A DNA stretch of 64,000 nt from Pseudomonas sp. SORT22 (GTDB lineage: Bacteria > Pseudomonadota > Gammaproteobacteria > Pseudomonadales > Pseudomonadaceae), in the NCBI RefSeq assembly GCF_018417635.1, contig NZ_CP071007.1, positions 1,364,501 through 1,428,500 of the forward strand. Reading direction: 5' to 3'. The notes under the pieces were generated by a model. That model was not told the origin of the DNA. It searched no databases and was given only the letters and a program-made list of their open reading frames with translations. Below are positions 1 through 9,378 of this stretch, piece after piece. Position 1 is the stretch's first letter, and each line of letters opens with the position of its first letter. Position numbers and translations under genes: made by a program.

Positions 1-2
1 GT

Positions 3-227
<225 letters not shown>

Positions 228-265
228 TTCGCCGCTCATCTTCGGGTTATTCAGCCCTTGTCAGG

Positions 266-302
266 ATACCCAAGGCGCCCGCATTGCGGGCGCCTTGGGT
301 AT
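266..302. terminator. 17-bp stem hairpin after the RND gene
   Basis: A perfect 17-bp inverted repeat (ATACCCAAGGCGCCCGC and its complement) with a 3-base ATT loop lies 38 bases after the RND stop codon. There is no U-tract on the plus strand, so it may be a weak terminator or an mRNA-stabilising hairpin. It ends 26 bases before the porin start, so it could also shape the porin leader. Confidence 0.7.
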
Positions 303-327
303 CTCTGCCAATAATCAGGAGTTGAAG

Positions 328-1656
328 ATGGGGAACAAATCCACAGCCTGTTTTACCGGCGCCCTGGCCCTGGCCAGTTGTGCGACCGCCAATGCCGTCA
401 GCCAGCCCGCAGGCGGAGGCTTTGTCGAAGACAGCAGCCTGACGGTGCTCAGCCGTAACTTCTATTTCAACCGCGACTACCGTAACGGTGAGCAATCGCC
501 TACCGGCAAGGCCGGTTACGCCGAAGCCTGGGCCCAGGCCTTTATCGCCCGCTTTGAGTCAGGTTACACCGAGGGCACGGTCGGCTTTGGCCTGGATGCC
601 CACGCCATGTTCGCCCTCAAGCTCGACAGCGGCGATGGCCGCAGCGGCGGGCGCAGTTCGTTCGACATGCTGCCGGTGGACCGCAATGGCGATACCGCCA
701 GCAACTTCAGCAAGCTCGGTGGCGCGATCAAGGCGCGTTTGTTCGACACCGAGCTCAAGTTCGGCGACGTGTTCCCGACCACCCCGGTGGTGCACTTCGG
801 TGACTCGCGGCTGTTGCCGGAAAGCTTCACCGGCTGGACCCTGGAGAACACCAGCCTGGCTGGCCTGAAAGTGCAGGGCGGGCGCCTGCATGCCATGAGC
901 CAGCCGCTGTCGAGCAACAACCGCGACGGTTTCGTGACTTTCTACGCCGGCCCCGTGGATTCGCCCTGGCTGGGCTATTTCGGCGGCGATTACCAGGCCA
1001 CCGACAACCTCAGCCTGAGCCTCTACAGCAGCCGCCTGAAGGACGCCTGGGACCAGTACTACGCCGGAGTCAGCTACAAGTACCCGATCACCCGCGACCT
1101 CACCGGCTTTACCAGCTTCAACTACTACAAGGCCAAGGACGAGGGCCAGCAACTGCTCGGCACGTTTGACAACGACATCTGGAGCGCCCGCGTCGGTGTC
1201 AGCTACGGCGCCCACACCTTGGCCTTGTCGCACCAGCGCAACCAGGGTGACAACGATTTTGACTACCTGCGCCAGTCCGACTCGATCTACCTCGACAACT
1301 CGATCCAGTACAGCGACTTCAACTCGCCGAAAGAGCGCTCGTGGATGCTCCGTTACGACCTCGACATGGCCGCCTATGGCGTGCCGGGCCTGTCGTTCAT
1401 GAGCCGCTACGGGCGCGGCAGCGGCATTGATTACTCCGATGCCAACGGCGTGTACATGCGCCGCGATGCCGAGGGCAACCCGCTGACCGGGCAGAAGCGC
1501 TGGGAGCGCGATATCGAGGCGAAGTATGTGGTGCAGTCCGGCAGCCTCAAGGACCTGTCGCTGCGCGTGCGCCAGGCCACGACCCGGGCCACGGCATTCG
1601 AATCGGACCTCGATGAGGTGCGCCTGATTGTCGAGTATCCGCTGAGCGTGCTGTAG
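328..1656 (+). CDS. OprD-family outer-membrane porin
   Basis: The 442-residue product begins with a signal peptide (MGNKSTACFTGALALASCATANA) and continues as aromatic-rich alternating strands typical of the 18-stranded Pseudomonas OprD/OpdK porins, for example FVEDSSLTVLSRNFYFNRDY near the mature N-terminus and a C-terminal strand ending LIVEYPLSVL. The length fits the family (about 420-450). The ATG at 328 is preceded by CAGGAG and gives the signal peptide, so it is preferred over an in-frame start at 295. OprD family members take up small carboxylates or basic amino acids across the outer membrane; the substrate of this copy cannot be read from the sequence. It appears to be transcribed alone. 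Confidence 0.9.
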   Translation: MGNKSTACFTGALALASCATANAVSQPAGGGFVEDSSLTVLSRNFYFNRDYRNGEQSPTGKAGYAEAWAQAFIARFESGYTEGTVGFGLDAHAMFALKLDSGDGRSGGRSSFDMLPVDRNGDTASNFSKLGGAIKARLFDTELKFGDVFPTTPVVHFGDSRLLPESFTGWTLENTSLAGLKVQGGRLHAMSQPLSSNNRDGFVTFYAGPVDSPWLGYFGGDYQATDNLSLSLYSSRLKDAWDQYYAGVSYKYPITRDLTGFTSFNYYKAKDEGQQLLGTFDNDIWSARVGVSYGAHTLALSHQRNQGDNDFDYLRQSDSIYLDNSIQYSDFNSPKERSWMLRYDLDMAAYGVPGLSFMSRYGRGSGIDYSDANGVYMRRDAEGNPLTGQKRWERDIEAKYVVQSGSLKDLSLRVRQATTRATAFESDLDEVRLIVEYPLSVL

Positions 1657-1754
1657 GGCGAATCTTGCAGCACTGTAATGTCCGCCTCACCTTGGCGTTA
1701 GCTTGCCCCCCGTAAGATTGAACTGTCCTGAAATTCAATCACGAGGTGAGCAAC

Positions 1755-1952
1755 ATGAGCCTGAACAAGTATGTGCTGATGGCCGTATTGGCCCTGGGCA
1801 GTAGCGCGGCACTGGCCGAAGGCGGGGCGGAGCGTTCCAGGCAGTTCTGGGAAAACTTCCGCCTCAGCCAGGAGCAGATTCACGGCAAGAAGGACCAGGC
1901 CGTGGCGGAGTCCGAGCGTGAGAGCAAACAGAAGCAGGTCGCCAAAGAGTAG
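1755..1952 (+). CDS. Small secreted protein of unknown function
   Basis: A 65-residue protein with a clear signal peptide (KYVLMAVLALGSSAALA) followed by a short, highly charged helical tail rich in Glu, Lys and Gln (RQFWENFRLSQEQIHGKKDQ). GAGGTGA sits 6 bases before the ATG at 1755, which decides the start. A GTG-type start at 1746 is possible but overlaps the ribosome-binding site. No known domain is recognised. The mature part would be about 42 residues in the periplasm. A hairpin terminator follows at 2002. Confidence 0.7.
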   Translation: MSLNKYVLMAVLALGSSAALAEGGAERSRQFWENFRLSQEQIHGKKDQAVAESERESKQKQVAKE

Positions 1953-2001
1953 CTCCGTTCACCTTGGAAGCTCCCCAGCTCCTTTGGAAAGGTGAATCTT
2001 C

Positions 2002-2031
2002 GGCGCCCGTTACGGGCGCCTGTTTTATTTG
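2002..2031. terminator. Hairpin between convergent genes
   Basis: GGCGCCCGTTACGGGCGCC folds into an 8-bp stem with a 3-base loop and is followed by TGTTTTATTT on the plus strand. It ends the small secreted gene. cmoB stops at 2025, so the U-tract lies inside its last codons. Confidence 0.75.
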
Positions 2032-2981
2032 CGCGCCACCAGTACGGCGCGGCGCGGCGCTGGCAGGCCTTCGATGGTGCGGCTGTGGTCGTCGGGGTCG
2101 AGGAAGTCGCTGAGCGACTGATAGCGCATCCACTCGGTGCTGCGTTGTTCTTCGATGCTGGTGGTGCTGACATCGACGCAGCGCACATCGCTGAAACCGG
2201 CGCGGCGCAACCAGCGCTCCAGGGCCGGTACCGATGGCAGGAACCAGACGTTGCGCATTTGCGCGTAGCGGTCTTCCGGCACCAGCACCTGGTTTTCGTC
2301 ACCTTCGATCACCAGGGTTTCCAGCACCAGTTCACCGCCCTTGACCAGGCAGTCCTTGAGCGCCAGCAGGTGCTCGATGGGCGAGCGGCGATGGTAGAAC
2401 ACGCCCATGGAGAACACCGTGTCGAAACCTTCGAGGTTGGCCGGCAGGTCCTCCAGGGCGAAGGGCAGGTGCCAGGCCGGCAGCTGCGGCAGGTAGCGCT
2501 GCACCGCCTGGAACTGGCAGAAGAACAGCCAGTTGGGGTCGACGCCGATGACGCTGTCGGCTCCGGCGCCGAGCATGCGCCACTGGTAGTAACCATTACC
2601 GCAACCGACATCCAGCACCCGCTTGCCCTTGAGGTCCAGGTGCGGGGCGACGCGCGACCACTTCCAGTCCGAGCGCCATTCGGTGTCGACGTGCACGCCG
2701 AACAGGTCGAACGGCCCCTTGCGCCACGGCGACAGGCCCATCAGTGCCTGCTGCATGCGCGCGCGGGTGTCGTCGTCGCAGTCGCAATCGAGGTTGAGGC
2801 CGTTCTGCAGATCGATGCGCGTGGGTTCCAGCACTGGCAAGGCATCCAGCGCCGCTTGCCAGCGTTCCAGGTCGCCATGACCTTTTGCCATCTTGGCGTC
2901 GAGTTGCGCTTGCAGGCCTTGCGCCCATTGCGCCAGGGGGGTGCCCGCCAAGCGGCGGACCAAGGGGGACAGATCAATCAT
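2025..2981 (-). CDS. cmoB: tRNA U34 carboxymethyltransferase CmoB
   Basis: This 318-residue enzyme transfers a carboxymethyl group from carboxy-SAM to 5-hydroxyuridine at tRNA position 34, giving cmo5U, which widens codon reading. The sequence shows the long N-terminal helical extension of CmoB ([20 protein letters not shown]), then a class I methyltransferase fold with the cofactor motif [19 protein letters not shown] around residues 127-143 and [20 protein letters not shown]. Length matches E. coli CmoB (323). The gene overlaps cmoA by 4 bases (ATGA), so the two are translationally coupled and their products act in sequence. cmoA lies upstream in the operon. Confidence 0.97.
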   Translation of the reverse strand: MIDLSPLVRRLAGTPLAQWAQGLQAQLDAKMAKGHGDLERWQAALDALPVLEPTRIDLQNGLNLDCDCDDDTRARMQQALMGLSPWRKGPFDLFGVHVDTEWRSDWKWSRVAPHLDLKGKRVLDVGCGNGYYQWRMLGAGADSVIGVDPNWLFFCQFQAVQRYLPQLPAWHLPFALEDLPANLEGFDTVFSMGVFYHRRSPIEHLLALKDCLVKGGELVLETLVIEGDENQVLVPEDRYAQMRNVWFLPSVPALERWLRRAGFSDVRCVDVSTTSIEEQRSTEWMRYQSLSDFLDPDDHSRTIEGLPAPRRAVLVARK

Positions 2982-3721
2982 GGCAGGGCAATCAACGAGG
3001 CAAAGTTAAGGCATTGGAACCAGGGCACAACCTTGGAGAAACCAGCCGCCAGCAGGCGCTGGCGGTGTTCTTCGAGGCTGTCGGGCTTCATCACGTTCTC
3101 GATGGCGCTGCGCTTCTGGGCAATTTCCAGTTCGCTGTAGCCATTGGCGCGCTTGAAGGCCACGTGCAGGTCAGTGAGCAGCGCGTGTTCATCAGCGTCT
3201 TCGAAGCGCAGCTTCTCCGAAAGGATCAGCGCACCGCCCGGCAGCAGCGCCTGGCGAATACGTGTGAGCAGCTCCAGGCGTTGTTCGGGGGCGATGAACT
3301 GCAGGGTGAAGTTCATCGCCACCACCGAGGCCGGCTGGAACTCGAGGGCAAGGATGTCGCCTTCGATCACCTCGACCGGCAACAGCTCCTGGAACATCGA
3401 GTCCTGGGCATTGAGGTACTGCCGGCAGCGCTCGACCATGGCCGCCGAGTTGTCGATGGCAATCACCCGGCAACCATCGCTACGCACATGCCGGCGCAGC
3501 GCCTGGGTCACCGCGCCGAGCGAGCTGCCCAGGTCATACAGGGCCGTGCTGGGCTGGGCAAACTGGGCGGCGAGCACGCCGAGGTTCTCGACAATGGTCG
3601 GGTAACCGGGCACCGAACGCTTGATCATGTCCGGGAACACCCGCACCACGTCTTCGTTGAAGGCGAAGTCGGGCACCTGGCCAAGGGGCTGGGCGAAAAG
3701 GCGGTCGGGTTCTTTGCTCAC
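2978..3721 (-). CDS. cmoA: Carboxy-S-adenosyl-L-methionine synthase CmoA
   Basis: This 247-residue enzyme makes carboxy-SAM from SAM and prephenate, the cofactor used by CmoB. Visible features are a class I methyltransferase core with [17 protein letters not shown] around residues 60-76, [17 protein letters not shown], and [16 protein letters not shown], all typical of CmoA. Length equals that of E. coli CmoA (247). It is the first gene of a two-gene operon and overlaps cmoB by 4 bases. The next gene upstream is a separate lipoprotein-like inhibitor gene 85 bases away. Confidence 0.97.
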   Translation of the reverse strand: MSKEPDRLFAQPLGQVPDFAFNEDVVRVFPDMIKRSVPGYPTIVENLGVLAAQFAQPSTALYDLGSSLGAVTQALRRHVRSDGCRVIAIDNSAAMVERCRQYLNAQDSMFQELLPVEVIEGDILALEFQPASVVAMNFTLQFIAPEQRLELLTRIRQALLPGGALILSEKLRFEDADEHALLTDLHVAFKRANGYSELEIAQKRSAIENVMKPDSLEEHRQRLLAAGFSKVVPWFQCLNFASLIALP

Positions 3722-3806
3722 GGGGGCAATCCAGGCGTTGGGCGGTAAAAGGCCGGCATTTTAGCCAAACTGGCGCCAGGATGCATGGCCCGCTGACCAG
3801 CGCGGC

Positions 3807-4199
3807 CTACTTGACCGTGATTGCGCAGTCGAAGGTCTGCACCGGGCGCACTTCCGGGGCCCAGGGTTGCTGGTAGACCAACAGCAGATGGCCTTCACCG
3901 GCGCCCTGGGCCTGGAAACGCCACACCGATTGCCCGGCGCTACCGACGATGGCGGCATCTTCCGGGTGGCTGTAGACCTCGGGGCCGAGGCTACGCAGGA
4001 TGCCTGCGGCCGGGTTCTGCACCAGCCAGCGATAGCCGGTGCTGGGGTTGCTCGGTAGGGTCAGGGTGAGGTTCTGGCCGTTTTGCAGTTGCAGCGGGCA
4101 GTCGGCCTGGTTGTCCAGTTCGACGTTGTGCACAGGTTTTTGTGCGCAGGCAGCTAGCAGGGCAAGGCCCAGGGGAACGAGCAGGCGGGCGGCAGTCAT
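3807..4199 (-). CDS. Chagasin/inhibitor I42-family lipoprotein
   Basis: A 130-residue exported protein with a lipoprotein signal (LLVPLGLALLAACAQKP, Cys as the probable lipidation site). The mature part carries the I42 hallmarks NPSTGYRWLV and GEGHLLLVYQQPW, matching the NPTTGY and RPW-type loops that chagasin-like proteins use to plug the active site of papain-type cysteine proteases; the third loop reads QPWAPEV. The ATG at 4199 is chosen because GGAGC precedes it and it gives the lipobox; an upstream start at 4265 would add 22 residues that break the signal peptide. Function as a protease inhibitor is inferred from the family. Confidence 0.82.
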   Translation of the reverse strand: MTAARLLVPLGLALLAACAQKPVHNVELDNQADCPLQLQNGQNLTLTLPSNPSTGYRWLVQNPAAGILRSLGPEVYSHPEDAAIVGSAGQSVWRFQAQGAGEGHLLLVYQQPWAPEVRPVQTFDCAITVK

Positions 4200-4269
4200 G
4201 AAAGCTCCGGATAGGCGACGATAGCGCAGCATAACCGAAGATGATCGCAGGGCAAGGGCCTGCATCGTC

Positions 4270-4376
4270 TGTGGGAGCGGGCTTGACCCGCGATGAGGCC
4301 GGTACAGCCAGCACTCCAGGTGAAGCCTGAATTGCGCCCGCTGCGCGCCCGATCGCGGGGCAAGCCCGCTCCCACA
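4270..4376. repeat. Inverted pair of REP elements
   Basis: TGTGGGAGCGGGCTTG (4270-4285) and its exact reverse complement (4361-4376) face each other. Each is followed inward by a smaller GC-rich palindrome (CTTGACCCGCGAT and GATCGCGGGGCAAG). This is the layout of the Pseudomonas REP doublets known as REPINs or BIMEs, which are mobilised by RAYT transposases. It lies between lon and the inhibitor gene and contains no gene. Confidence 0.85.
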
Positions 4377-4390
4377 TCTATGGTCCGGGG

Positions 4391-6811
4391 TTAGAACAGC
4401 ACCTTCGCCACATCACTGAAGCGCTTGGCAAAGTGCACGCTCAAACCCTCCTTGAGGTAATCCGGCAATTCTTCGAAATCACCGCGGTTGGCTTCCGGCA
4501 GGATCAGCTCGAAAATTTTCTGCCGCCGCGCCGCAATCACCTTCTCGCGCACCCCGCCAATCGGCAGGACCTTGCCGGTCAGGGTCAGCTCGCCGGTCAT
4601 GGCCACGCCTTTCTTCGGCGCCTGGTCGCGCGCCAGCGACAGCAGCGCACTGGCCATGGTCACCCCGGCGCTGGGGCCGTCCTTGGGCGTGGCGCCTTCG
4701 GGTACGTGCAGATGAATGAAGGCCTCGTTGAAGAAGCTCGGATCACCGCCATATTGCTTGAGGTTGGCGCTGACGTAGCTGTAGGCAATTTCAGCGGACT
4801 CTTTCATCACCTCACCCAACTGGCCGGTGAGCTTGAAACCACGATTGAGGGTGTGGATGCGCGTCGCCTCGATCGGCAGGGTGGCGCCGCCCATGCTGGT
4901 CCAGGCAAGGCCGGTGATCACGCCTTTGCCGGTCAGCACCTGTTCGCTGCGAAACACCGGCATGCCCAGTGACGTTTCGAGGTCCTTGGGGCCGATCTTG
5001 ATCTTTTTCTCGGGATCTTCGAGCAGTTGCACCACGGCCTTGCGCACCAGCTTGCCCAGCTGTTTTTCCAGCTGGCGTACCCCGGCTTCGCGGGCATAAC
5101 CCTCGATCACCGTGCGCAAGGCGCTGTCGCTGATGCTCAGGCTGGTCTTGGCCACCCCGGCCTTTTGCAACTGCTTGGGCCACAGGTGGCGCTTGGCGAT
5201 GGCCAGTTTTTCTTCAGTGATATAGCCGGACAGGCGGATCACTTCCATGCGGTCGAGCAACGGCCCGGGGATCGAGTCGAGGGTGTTGGCGGTGCACACG
5301 AACAGCACCTTGGACAGGTCCAGGCGCAGGTCCAGGTAATGGTCGAGGAAGTCGACGTTCTGCTCCGGGTCGAGGGTTTCCAGCAGCGCCGAGGCCGGGT
5401 CGCCCTGGTAGCTCTGGCCCATCTTGTCGATCTCGTCGAGCATGATCACCGGGTTCATCACCTCGACGTCTTTCAGCGCCTGCACCAGTTTGCCCGGCTG
5501 GGCGCCGATGTAGGTGCGGCGATGGCCCTTGATCTCGGCCTCGTCGCGCATACCGCCGACGCTGAAACGGTAGAACGGTCGGCCCAGGGATTCGGCAATC
5601 GACTTGCCGATGCTGGTCTTGCCAACCCCCGGCGGGCCTACCAACAGCACGATGGAGCCGCTGATCTCGCCTTTGTAGGCACCCACGGCGAGGAACTCGA
5701 GGATGCGTTCCTTGATGTCATCGAGGCCGGCGTGATGCTGGTCGAGCACCTTGCGCGCGTGCTTGAGGTCGAGCTTGTCCTTGCCGTAGACACCCCAGGG
5801 CAGGGCGGTGGCCCAGTCCAGGTAGTTGCGGGTGACGGCGTACTCGGGCGAGCCGGTCTCGAGGATCGACAGCTTGCCTAGCTCTTCGTCGATGCGCTTT
5901 TGTGCGGCTGCGGGCAGGGTCTTGCCTTGCAGGCGCTGCTCGAATTGTTCGAGGTCGGCACTGCGGTCGTCCTTGGTCAGGCCCAGCTCCTGCTGAATGA
6001 CCTTGAGCTGCTCCTTGAGGAAAAACTCGCGCTGGTGCTCGCCGATCTGCCGGTTGACCTCGGCGGAGATCTCGTTCTGCAGGTGCGCGACTTCGACCTC
6101 TTTACGCAGCATCGGCAGGACTTTTTCCATGCGCTTGAGCATCGGTACGCAGTCGAGCACTTCCTGCAGCTGATTGCCGGTGGCCGAGGTCAGCGCCGCG
6201 GCAAAGTCGGTCAGCGGCGACGGATCGTTGGGACTGAAGCGGTTGAGGTAGTTCTTCAGCTCTTCGCTGTACAGCGGGTTGAGCGGCAGCAGCTCCTTGA
6301 TCGCGTTGATCAGGGCCATGCCGTAGGCCTTGACCTCGTCGGTCGGCTCGCTGGGTTGATGCGGGTACTCGACCTCGACCAGGTAGGGCGGGCGATGGTG
6401 CTTGAGCCAGGTACGGATGCGCACCCGGGTCAGGCCCTGGGCGACGAACTGCAGCTTGCCGTTCTCGCGGCTGGCGTGGTGAACCTTGACCAGGGTGCCG
6501 TACAGCGGCAGGGCCGAGGTGTCGAAATGACGGTGGTCTTCCGGCGGCGTGTCCATGAAGAACAGGGCCAGGGAGTGGTGCGGGGTCTTGGCGACCAGGT
6601 CCAGGGTTTCGGCCCAGGGTTCTTCGTTGACGATCACCGGCAATACTTGCGCGGGGAAGAACGGGCGGTTGTGGATCGGGATGATATAGACCTTGTCCGG
6701 CAGCTGTTGGCCCGGCAAAGCAAGGTTATGGCCGCTGTTTTCGGCGGCTTCGAGATGCTCGACTTCGGCGTTTTCCTCGGGACGTTCCGGTAGATCCTGC
6801 TGATCGCTCAT
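4391..6811 (-). CDS. asrA: AsrA-type second Lon protease
   Basis: An 806-residue ATP-dependent serine protease with the three Lon parts in order: N-terminal substrate domain (DKVYIIPIHNRPFFPAQVLP), AAA+ ATPase with Walker A GPPGVGKTS and Walker B VIMLDEIDK, and a C-terminal protease domain with the Ser/Lys dyad in PKDGPSAGVTMASALLS and GKVLPIGGVREKVIAARR. The N-terminus and its genomic place next to gcd resemble P. aeruginosa PA0779 (AsrA, linked to aminoglycoside and heat stress) rather than the housekeeping Lon beside clpX. The ATG at 6811 with AGGTG upstream is preferred to an in-frame start 15 bases earlier. It probably removes damaged proteins under stress; its specific substrates are unknown. 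Confidence 0.9.
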   Translation of the reverse strand: MSDQQDLPERPEENAEVEHLEAAENSGHNLALPGQQLPDKVYIIPIHNRPFFPAQVLPVIVNEEPWAETLDLVAKTPHHSLALFFMDTPPEDHRHFDTSALPLYGTLVKVHHASRENGKLQFVAQGLTRVRIRTWLKHHRPPYLVEVEYPHQPSEPTDEVKAYGMALINAIKELLPLNPLYSEELKNYLNRFSPNDPSPLTDFAAALTSATGNQLQEVLDCVPMLKRMEKVLPMLRKEVEVAHLQNEISAEVNRQIGEHQREFFLKEQLKVIQQELGLTKDDRSADLEQFEQRLQGKTLPAAAQKRIDEELGKLSILETGSPEYAVTRNYLDWATALPWGVYGKDKLDLKHARKVLDQHHAGLDDIKERILEFLAVGAYKGEISGSIVLLVGPPGVGKTSIGKSIAESLGRPFYRFSVGGMRDEAEIKGHRRTYIGAQPGKLVQALKDVEVMNPVIMLDEIDKMGQSYQGDPASALLETLDPEQNVDFLDHYLDLRLDLSKVLFVCTANTLDSIPGPLLDRMEVIRLSGYITEEKLAIAKRHLWPKQLQKAGVAKTSLSISDSALRTVIEGYAREAGVRQLEKQLGKLVRKAVVQLLEDPEKKIKIGPKDLETSLGMPVFRSEQVLTGKGVITGLAWTSMGGATLPIEATRIHTLNRGFKLTGQLGEVMKESAEIAYSYVSANLKQYGGDPSFFNEAFIHLHVPEGATPKDGPSAGVTMASALLSLARDQAPKKGVAMTGELTLTGKVLPIGGVREKVIAARRQKIFELILPEANRGDFEELPDYLKEGLSVHFAKRFSDVAKVLF

Positions 6812-6863
6812 GGCGCACCTGCTCAATGACTATGGTGCTTAGATGGGGCGGGTGGGGCAAAGA

Positions 6864-6934
6864 TTCAAGCTTCAAGCCACAAGCCGCAAATGAGGAGAGC
6901 GGTACTTGCAGCTTGAAGCTTGAAGCTTGCAGCT
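6864..6934. repeat. Imperfect AGCTTCAAGC-type inverted repeat, copy 1
   Basis: The left arm TTCAAGCTTCAAGCCACAAG and right arm CTTGCAGCTTGAAGCTTGAA face each other around a 15-base GA-rich loop. Each arm is itself built of repeated CAAGCT/AGCTTG units. It lies just beyond the gcd stop codon and upstream of lon, so it may act as the gcd terminator. A second copy with the same arm design is at 53521-53597. Confidence 0.75.
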
Positions 6935-6939
6935 AAGGC

Positions 6940-9348
6940 CTACTCAGCCAATTTGTAAGCGATTACGTAATCGCCCATCTTGGTACCCAGCGAGCCGTGA
7001 CCACCGGCGGTCACCAGCACGTACTGCTTGCCGTCCTTGCCGGTGTAGGTCATCGGCGTGGCCTGGCCACCGGCCGGCAGGCGCGATTTCCACAGCTCTT
7101 TGCCGGTGTTGCTGTCATAGGCACGCAGGTACTGGTCCAGGGTGCCGCTGAGGAAGCCCAGGCCGCCGGCGGTGACGATCGAGCCGCCCATGCTTGGCAC
7201 GCCAATCGGCAGGCCGATCGGGATCGGCGAGCTGTCGCGGCTGGTGCCGTTCTTATGCTTCCACACCACCTGGTTGGTGGTCAGGTCGATACCGGCCACG
7301 TAACCCCAGGCTGGCGCCTGGCACGGTACGCCCAGTGGCGACATGAACGGGTGCATGATCACCGCATAGGGTGCGCCGGTGTTCGGCTGCACACCGCTGG
7401 TTTCGCTCTCGCGCTTGCTGCCGGCGGCGACTTCGGCGCGCGGCACCATTTTCGAAACGAAGGCCATGTAGTTGGGGCTGGTGAACAGCAACTGGCGGAC
7501 CGGGTCGACCGAGACGCTGCCCCAGTTGAACACGCCGACGTTACCCGGGTAGACCAGGCTGCCCTGCACTGACGGTGGGGTGTACTGGCCTTCGTAACGC
7601 AGTTCGCGGAACTGGATGCGGCAAAGCATCTGGTCGAACGGGCTGGCGCCCCACATGGCCTGTTCGGTCAGGTCCGGGCCGAGCAGGTTGAGGTCCGAAC
7701 GGGCCTGGGTCGGCGCGGTATGATCGCCTTCGACCGCACCTTGCGGTACCGGGATTTCGCGGATCGGCACGATCGGCGTACCGTCGCGACGGTCGAGCAC
7801 GTACAGGCTGCCTTGCTTGGTCGGGGCGATCAGCGCAGGTTTGACGCCGTCTGCGGTCTTCAGGTCGAGCAGGGTTGGCTGGCTGCCGACGTCCATGTCC
7901 CACAGGTCGTGGTGGGTGAACTGGTAGTTCCAGCGGACTTTGCCGTTGGCAAGGTCCAGCGCAACGATACCGGCGCTGTACTTCTCGGCGCCCGGGGTGC
8001 GATCAGCGCCCCACTGGTCGGGGGTCTGGTTGCCCAGCGGGAGGAAGACCATGCCCAGTTTCTCGTCGACACTGGCCAGCGACCACATGTTCGCCGAGTT
8101 GCGGCTGTAGGTCTTGCCCGGCGCCAATGGTGCGGTGTCGTCCGGGTTGTTGCTGTCCCAGTTCCATACCAGGCGGCCATCGTGCACGTCGTAGGCGCGG
8201 ATCACCCCGGACGGCTCGTTGGTCGACTCGTTGTCGGTGACATGGCCGCCGATGATCACCAGTTCGCGGGTGATCGCCGCAGGCGAGGTGGAGTAGTAAC
8301 CGCCGGCGGTGAACGGGCCGATGCCGGTGGTCAGGTCGATCACGCCCTGGTTGCCGAAACCTTCACAGACCTTGCCGGTGTCGGCGTTGAGGGCGATCAG
8401 ACGGGCGTCGGCAGTCGGCAGGTAGAGGCGACGCGGGCAGGCGACGGCAACGGCCTGGCCGGCATCGCTGATTTTCGGCGCCGGGCTGCCGTCAACGTTG
8501 ACGTAGTTGTTTTCGTCGTAATACGACACACCACGGCAGGTCATGTGGGCGAAGCCCTTGAAGCCCACCGGGCTCTTGATCTGCGGGTCGAAACGCCAGA
8601 TTTCGGCACCGGTGTCCGGGTCCAGGGCCAGCACCTTGCTGTGGGCGGTGCAGGCGTACAGCTTGCCGTTGACCTTCAGCGGGGTGTTCTGGTTGGTCAG
8701 CTCGACCGGGTCGTTGTCGGTCGGCAGGTCGCCAGTGCGGATGCGCCAGGCTTCCTGCAGCTTGTGCACGTTCTGCGGGGTGATCTGGCGCAGCGGCGAG
8801 TAGCGGTCGCCGAATTCGGTACGGCCGTAGGCCTGCCACTCGCCATCCGGCATCTGTGGCGCAGTGCTGCTCATCTCGGCGCTTTCACGGCCCAGCTCGC
8901 CCTTGATTTCACCCGGGTGGGTGAACTGGCTGGCCACTGCAGTAGCGCCCGACAGCACTACGGCCAGGCTCAGCAGGCCGCTGTTGACCTTGGACGGGTT
9001 GCCCAGCAGCGGGCGGCGTGCCCACGGCAGCAGCAACACCACACCCAGGGCGAACCACAGGGCCAGGCGCGGCACCAGCTGCCACCAGTCCAGGCCGACT
9101 TCCCACAAGGCCCACAGCGTGCTACCGAGCAGCACCAGGCCATACAGGCCCAGGGCGTTGCGGCGCAGGGCCAGCAAGAGGATGCCGGACAGGGCAAAGC
9201 CGATGCCGGCGATCAGGTAATACAGCGAACCGCCCAGCTGGCTCAGTTTGATACCGCCAGCCAGCAGGGCCAGGCCCATCAGCAACAACAGCACACCGAT
9301 CAGTCGCGGCAGCCAGCGGGTTCTACTCAAGGCACCATCAGTGCTCAT
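6940..9348 (-). CDS. gcd: Membrane-bound PQQ glucose dehydrogenase
   Basis: This 802-residue enzyme oxidises glucose to gluconolactone in the periplasm and passes electrons to ubiquinone. Five hydrophobic helices fill roughly the first 140 residues (WLPRLIGVLLLLMGLALLAG onward). The rest is a PQQ-binding beta-propeller that starts at QMPDGEWQAYGRTEFGDRYS and repeats Trp-rich blades such as TGAEIWRFDPQ and TGKELWKSRL. Length matches P. aeruginosa and E. coli Gcd (about 800). It lies 30 bases after oprB on the same strand, so porin and dehydrogenase probably form one operon for the direct oxidative glucose route. Other PQQ dehydrogenases (quinate, shikimate) share the fold, but the oprB context favours glucose. 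Confidence 0.93.
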   Translation of the reverse strand: MSTDGALSRTRWLPRLIGVLLLLMGLALLAGGIKLSQLGGSLYYLIAGIGFALSGILLLALRRNALGLYGLVLLGSTLWALWEVGLDWWQLVPRLALWFALGVVLLLPWARRPLLGNPSKVNSGLLSLAVVLSGATAVASQFTHPGEIKGELGRESAEMSSTAPQMPDGEWQAYGRTEFGDRYSPLRQITPQNVHKLQEAWRIRTGDLPTDNDPVELTNQNTPLKVNGKLYACTAHSKVLALDPDTGAEIWRFDPQIKSPVGFKGFAHMTCRGVSYYDENNYVNVDGSPAPKISDAGQAVAVACPRRLYLPTADARLIALNADTGKVCEGFGNQGVIDLTTGIGPFTAGGYYSTSPAAITRELVIIGGHVTDNESTNEPSGVIRAYDVHDGRLVWNWDSNNPDDTAPLAPGKTYSRNSANMWSLASVDEKLGMVFLPLGNQTPDQWGADRTPGAEKYSAGIVALDLANGKVRWNYQFTHHDLWDMDVGSQPTLLDLKTADGVKPALIAPTKQGSLYVLDRRDGTPIVPIREIPVPQGAVEGDHTAPTQARSDLNLLGPDLTEQAMWGASPFDQMLCRIQFRELRYEGQYTPPSVQGSLVYPGNVGVFNWGSVSVDPVRQLLFTSPNYMAFVSKMVPRAEVAAGSKRESETSGVQPNTGAPYAVIMHPFMSPLGVPCQAPAWGYVAGIDLTTNQVVWKHKNGTSRDSSPIPIGLPIGVPSMGGSIVTAGGLGFLSGTLDQYLRAYDSNTGKELWKSRLPAGGQATPMTYTGKDGKQYVLVTAGGHGSLGTKMGDYVIAYKLAE

Positions 9349-9378
9349 CGTGTGTTCTCCGTTAGGTGAAAAGGGTGG